Below are positions 58,542-64,000 of a stretch of 64,000 bases of DNA, piece by piece. Where the stretch lies: the NCBI GenBank assembly GCA_030142905.1, contig JASJOG010000003.1, forward strand, positions 4,681,501-4,745,500. The letters run 5' to 3'. A program made the position numbers and the translations under genes. How positions within the stretch are numbered: the first letter of the stretch is position 1; the number at the start of each line of letters is the position of its first letter. Below the pieces are notes generated by a model. The model saw nothing but the letters and a program-made list of their open reading frames with translations, did not search any database and was not told the origin of the DNA. This stretch comes from Heliopora coerulea. Taxonomy: Eukaryota > Cnidaria > Anthozoa > Scleralcyonacea > Helioporidae.

Positions 58542-61500
58542 CTACCAGTTTGGCGCTATCCAGTTTAAGAACTTCATAGCCATTTCATAGCCAAGGAAAC
58601 ATGCCTAAAAGAATAAATAACAAGAGATTACCTATTAGCTTTTCTTGTTTCCTTAAAACCGATTTTATTTCTTGATAAGTCTACCAATAATTTTTTGTTT
58701 TTTTTAATTTTTCATGCTACACTGCATTATTCAGATAACCTACCGCGTTGGCTGGAAACGCTCTTAACATTATTGGTGCCAAACCTTTGAATAAACCTTT
58801 TGGACCTTCCTCACGCATCTAAACGGGTTAGAAATAAAAGGAAAATGGGAAATATGGCACACAACTTTAATTACAACAAGATTCATTATCAAAATTACAT
58901 CAGAAAAATATGGGAACCTAAGCAGACAAAAGCAGTGGAAAGGCACCTGTTGAATGAACATCTGAGTATTTAAACTAAGTCACAAAGTTATTGGTCGCTA
59001 GTAAAATATCAATGATTGCTAAAAAATGTGACAAAGGGACCAGCTGAAGAGGCGCTGGGTTCTCTTTCGGATTTCTTCTCTTGTGTTCACTCTGATACGA
59101 AACATGTCAAATAACGAAAAGGACGCATTTGACAAAAATAACCCGTAGTGTTCGTACAGTATAATCCATTTTTAATATATCAAAACAGGGGAATGTTTTA
59201 CAGGCAACTCAAGAACAGCGTGCTTAAAACTATGGTTTATGGATCAATTTATACTAGTGTTTGACATGAAATAAATTCGTGAGACGTTAAAAATTTTCTT
59301 CAGGCTTTCCTAAATAAGTGATTTGACGGATTAAAGCCTTGCTCACGAGGAAAGCCTATAGTTACGACACCTGGAGAAGGGGATGAAGATTTTTTATTTT
59401 CTAAAACACAAAATCAATTCATATGTGAGTAGAAACTGTCAACGTCTCTCTGCTTTGTACTTTGAACGAATATGCTTCTAGTAAGTGAGGGTATAACATC
59501 TCAAAACAATTCATGGCCAGAAATGAAGAACATCGTGGTGGCTGCACTAATTACCAAATTTTAAAATTCAGTATTTTGAAATCAAACAGTCTAGTCAGTA
59601 AGAAAGTCTCATCTGCTGTGCACAGGAGAAAACAAATAAAAACAATACTTGTTAAGTATCCGAAAATAAGTAAAAGATATCTAATTAAAATTGTAATACT
59701 TAAATATGTGCCAGTAGTCTACAAGCATAATCACACCTTGTTGACTTTATTACATTGTACCGTCCGAGTATACTACAAGTCTCCTTTGATTATGCTGCAA
59801 CAATCCTCAGGTAACTATTTCGCCACGTTAAGATTTCAAAGAAAACCAATTCGTAAGAGTTAAGAAGTTCATTTAAATCACTATAGTTCTGCAAATAATT
59901 TATATTCGACCGATTATGTGAGTTATGCTTCACTACATATTTAAACAACGGGCTGTTTGTTTCAGTAATGCCTTCCTCGTGGTATGGGAAGGCAATTACC
60001 GTACTTATTCCAGTAGGCGCCCACGATCAAATAAACGCCTCCCCTACTCTTGAAAATAATCAATACAGCCCTCGAAATTTCTCTAAATCTTCGACGGCAA
60101 AAAAGTGCCGTCGATATTTTAGAGTTCGGCGGCAACTCGACGGCAATTTTTTCCCTCGGGTTTATTGTAAGAGGAATTCTAAAACATATGTCGTAAGCAG
60201 CTGAATAATAAAAAAACAACTCAAAACTTTCCCATTTCAATATATAACTAGTCGTACTAAACGTTGTTATCACAAACAAATATGCAAGTAAAAAGAACAA
60301 TGTCAATGAACAAACATCAGTCCATCTTAATTAATCCTCGTCTGTTTGAGATTCTGATTCAGAATCAGAATGAGAATCAGGAAGCAAATTTGGGTCACTC
60401 GTCTCAATAGTTGTGGATTCCTTTTCTCAGTACTCATCTTTAGTACTTTATGTAAGGCAATACGTAAGATCCATTTGTTAGTAAACAACGGTATTTAACG
60501 TCGCCATGAAAACACTTATTATCGTCGAGCAATGATGAGGAATAAAATTCAGGAAATCTGTAGATAATCATTTGTTCATAACATAGCACTTGAGTTTCTT
60601 AGAAGAATTGATGAGATTCAGTAGGCAATAAGCACAAAAATCTTCGACGGCAAAAAATTGCCGTCGATAATTTCATTTTCGGCGGCAATTGCCTTTTGCC
60701 GTCGAAAATTTCAAGGGCTGTCAATAAACACCTCCGACCAATAAACGCCCTCCACTAAGCACCTTTTTCAAATAACGCACCCCAGTAAACCAAATAAGCC
60801 CGAGGCCATTTGCTTTACGGTGTATATTTTAAACATTAAGGTTTTATTTTTTAACATTAACTTTTAACAATATGAGGTTTCTTGCAGAGAAACGACTAAG
60901 AAATCCAAACTTCCACTTCAGCGACGTTTCTTTGCAAAGCAGTAAGAAATTTTCCCACCAGTCAAATTCTGTTGGAGTATATCCTGCCACACTTTTCGTA
61001 GCCATCTCATGCGAGTTATTGGCAAACTATTATTAAAATTTTCACTCCCACTCATAAACAATCACATTTACATAACTATAACGCCAGTGTGGTTCCAATT
61101 ATCTACTCTGAATACCAAAAACTGTATAAACATTTGAGTGAAATTGTGTGAACATTTTACATTCTAAAGGTTGAAATATTCAACAGACACCTCTCTTTCT
61201 TACATGTGCGAACACCCCTCTTGATGGCTTAATTCTCACTTAAACAACAGGGCGTCTAGGGCAATAGATACCGTAATGGGGTTTTCAAATAAACAAAATA
61301 GATCAAGAAATACTGCTGCATTTCATCAATTAAGAATTAGGATTCTTTCATTAGCATATTTGCAGAAAATCTTTGAGTAGGCGATGCCCTGCTGACGGTG
61401 TATTTTATTTCGAGCCAATTTAATAATTACGTAGATTACCAATTGCCTAAAAACATCTCGCAATCCATTTGGATATGTTCCATCTGGAGCTACATGAAAC

Positions 61501-63599
61501 ACAAACAAACAAAATGTAATCAACACATAATACACAACGACTGGTACTGTCAAAATACATCCATACGCACACATGACGATGAGTGGTGGAAGTGAATTGT
61601 GGTTAAGAAAAAATCAGGTTTAAAAGTCAATACTACCTCAAATTTCCTTATCTTAGAAGCGGCAAGCATTTAGATACAAATCAGTCGCACAGATTTTGCT
61701 CCTAAAAATCTTATTTTTATCCTCATTTTCACCAGTAATGTCATACCTGTTTGAAGTCTTGACTTTAGAGTGTCTGGTGCAATGGATACTGCCCAATTGC
61801 TCATGCCAGCAAATCCTGGTGGTTAAAAGAAAACTGAGTATATAGACATGGTCAACCGTAAACTATAATACTTCCGAAAACAACGCATATTATGATACAA
61901 CGTTGATGCTATCTCAGTTTTGACTGCCTACATAGAGCTAATTTCAAATGGGTCGAATTCTTTACATCATATCAACAGACATTAATTTTTTATACATAAA
62001 AATTTATATTAAAGGTACATTAATTAGTTTTTTTGTACTTGTAGAAACGTAACTTCAGTTAATGACAGTTTCTGAATTTCTGGAGTTGATTGAAGATTGC
62101 ATTCAAATAATTTGTGACGTTTTTCGGTATAAACAAGCTAATCAAAAATGTCACTGCTTCATATCTATCGTTGACGCATTACTATAAAGACGTTTAAATA
62201 AACTTTTGTGATTTGTAAAAAGTCATAACAGCTCAGACGATTTTCACAGAAGTAAACGTGATCTACGGTTTGTAGTTACCTCCAGCAGCCAAAATCTTCA
62301 ACGGTCCGATATCACTTCGTCTGAGAATATAAGTGATCAAAATGACATTTAGACAAGGTTTACACCAGAAAGAAACAAAGCTAGAACGGAATGAACTAAT
62401 TCGGTTTTCTAAGTACTGTACTTGTAACAATTTTGCACTTGTTTTTCGTTTCCACGCATGAAATTGTGATGGATAGGGAGAAAAACGCGCACCAGTTCAA
62501 GCCGTGTAACACAACGTGAAGATTACGCGCATATGCCGTATCTGTCTGTGAATTGGGTGAATTGTTTGTAAATTGCGAATTATTACAGACCTAATATGAG
62601 AAGAAATTTAACTAAATACACTTTGTATTCATCAAATGAACGGAAAGAAACCGAAATAAAAAATTTAAGTCAGTTATTCTTAAGTTAACATTTAACTGAT
62701 TTTAGCATCGCTGTGCTTATACTAGGCTTCCATTTTATGAAGTTTAGCATTCATTTGGCTGATGTAAGTCGAAATTTTCTTCGATGTGTGTGGGATTTTC
62801 ATGAAATAAGCTATCGAAAATGATCTATTTTGGCCGATTTGACTTGTGAGCGAAAGAAGGGGTTCAAATGATTGTTTTTCTCCTTGATTTTAAGAAAATT
62901 TCAAAAGCATAGTCGTAGTATTCTTTAGACATCCGTAAAGCCACAAAAGTTTAAATGTGTTTCAAATATTTTATATCTCTGTAGTTGCGAATTCGTAAAT
63001 ATTGCTAATTTTAGACAGCTCAAAAACACGAGATTCGACGCCGTGCGACCCCAGGGATAAGCTTTTCTAAAAAATCAATTTTCAGATATTTTCCGAAAAA
63101 AAAGCTAATTCGGTTACATCTGTACCAAAGTAGTTTCACTGGCAAAGTTTGAAGATAATTCATTTTCTGACCAGAAATGCAGTTGGCCGCTTTTACAGAG
63201 ACAGCCTCTTAAAGAGCAGACATGAAATACCAACACAGGAATTGCCATCCATGAGGTTAAACATACTTGTATCGTATCAGTGACGTAGGAAGTGGGGCAG
63301 CTACGAACCAGGACACCTTAAAGTCCAATGTGGCGGGGGCAAATAAATGAAATGTCACCACACTAATTTTTCTTATCTTTTCAAACTTTGATATCAAGTC
63401 TCAAGATATTTTTCCGTTTGTTTCACCCTTTCATTCTTGCTTTTGCGAATATGTCGAAAGAAGGCCTATTAAGTTTAATCGTTCCACTGTAAAGAACCCA
63501 ATGACGTAACTTCGTAATTTACTCACGTTTTTCCCTCAGGAGTCATAAATTTTAATAACGCTTCGTATGTCATGAAATACATACCACTTCCAGGTAAAT
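58542..63599 (-). CDS. SLC25A20: Mitochondrial carnitine/acylcarnitine carrier, last six exons (5' end outside window)
   Basis: Exchanges acylcarnitines for carnitine across the inner mitochondrial membrane, feeding fatty-acid beta-oxidation. Exons from 5' to 3' on the - strand: 63599-63527, 62320-62280, 61815-61747, 61489-61440, 58818-58744, 58604-58542 (TAG). All have AG/GT borders and joining phases, and encode 122 residues, matching the last two-fifths of the roughly 300-residue family. In order: LPGSGMYFMTYEALLKFMTP; LKILAAGGFAGMSNWAVSIA; the carrier signature PDTLKSR of the third repeat; QTAPDGTYPNGLRDVFRQL; EEGPKGLFKGLAPIMLRAFP; ANAACFLGYEMAMKFLNW. The PNGLRDV and RAFPANAACFLG segments are diagnostic for SLC25A20 within SLC25. 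The first two repeats must lie to the right of the window. Confidence 0.93.
58819..61439. other. SLC25A20 intron containing a 655-bp foldback element
   Basis: The introns on both sides join in phase 0. Besides the element at 60066-60720 it contains AATAAACGCC-type words at about 60031-60048 and 60722-60800. An ORF at 59513-59863 (+) lies wholly in the intron and has no domain. Confidence 0.6.
60066..60720. mobile_element. 655-bp foldback/MITE with TCAATA target-site duplication
   Basis: The left end CAGCCCTCGAAATTTC pairs with the right end GAAAATTTCAAGGGCTG. Each arm holds smaller hairpins of the CGACGGCAAAAAA-TGCCGTCG type in both directions. TCAATA stands on both sides (60060-60065, 60721-60726). 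It has no ORF. The CAG ends resemble hAT elements, but a 6-bp duplication is not the hAT length, so the superfamily is open. Confidence 0.85.
61816..63526. other. SLC25A20 introns, no further features
   Basis: Two introns (61816-62279 and 62321-63526) with good splice sites. No transposon ends were recognised. Confidence 0.5.
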
Positions 63600-64000
63600 C
63601 TAAAAGCAACAAAAGAAATTGTTTGTATCGTGTCCAGAATAAATAGTTAGGCAAACATTATTTCACAATGACAACACTTCACGGTAAGCAGGTGATAACT
63701 TGGGATCCTCAATTCGCATGAAAAGAAACCGAAATACCGTCTAATACCATATTGAGCCCATGGTTGAAAGAGTTTACAAGATAATACGAAGCTACATCCA
63801 AAAATGTTCAATATTGTCATAATTTTACATTAAAATACTTGTATTGAGGATATTATGGTTACAATGCGGTACATGATATATAAAAACAATATACGTTTAT
63901 AAGTTCGTCTACTCTGAAAATGAACTGAACTAGTTTTGACGAAAAACGTTTGAAACTAACTTAAAACACGAAAAATAAAAAAAAAATGAATCCTCTACTC
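63600..64000. other. SLC25A20 intron running off the window
   Basis: The acceptor CTTTTAG on the - strand at 63606-63600 opens the 63599 exon. The next upstream exon, which should end in the first base of an Asp codon, is not in the window. Confidence 0.55.

Overview
The window looks like AT-rich nuclear DNA of an invertebrate animal, most likely a cnidarian (anthozoan). That is an inference from three things: short exons in long repeat-filled introns, a DEG/ENaC channel beside an intronless peptide-type GPCR, and a repeat load of CR1/L2-like LINEs, BEL, Tigger, hAT and many foldback/MITE elements. No bacterial operons, rRNA genes, true tRNA genes or CRISPR arrays were seen.

Host genes. (1) A DEG/ENaC (ASIC/HyNaC-like) channel on the + strand, about 2.09-20.09 kb. 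Ten exons can be followed by splice phase. The first transmembrane segment is not seen and one short exon before the pore is unplaced. (2) An intronless class A GPCR on the - strand, 29.29-30.38 kb, intact. (3) An intact intronless ORF on the - strand, 52.68-53.46 kb, basic and Ser/Lys-rich, not recognised. (4) The 3' half of SLC25A20 (mitochondrial carnitine/acylcarnitine carrier) on the - strand, 58.54-63.60 kb, six exons; the 5' part lies beyond the right edge.

Mobile DNA fills most of the rest. Three long but broken non-LTR retrotransposons lie at 22.9-27.66 kb (+), 34.6-37.65 kb (-) and 47.17-50.88 kb (+, with a 2A-like motif and a PHD-type finger in front of its endonuclease). LINE fragments lie at 15.3, 15.9 and 22.0-22.9 kb. 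A BEL/Pao polyprotein end with its LTR lies at 20.8-21.8 kb. A Tigger/pogo copy with clear ends lies at 56.84-58.15 kb, and a degenerate hAT fragment near 45.4-46.0 kb.

Foldback and MITE structures are unusually well preserved. There is a 1,531-bp near-palindrome at 38.9-40.4 kb flanked by CATGA duplications, a 655-bp element at 60.07-60.72 kb flanked by TCAATA, a 309-bp TA-flanked MITE nested in the LINE endonuclease at 48.2 kb, a 120-bp Harbinger-like MITE at 43.25 kb, and a direct-plus-inverted repeat cluster at 12.76-14.1 kb inside a channel intron. No multi-gene system acting together was found. The channel and the GPCR could both belong to peptide signalling, but only the families, not their pairing, are supported by the sequence.
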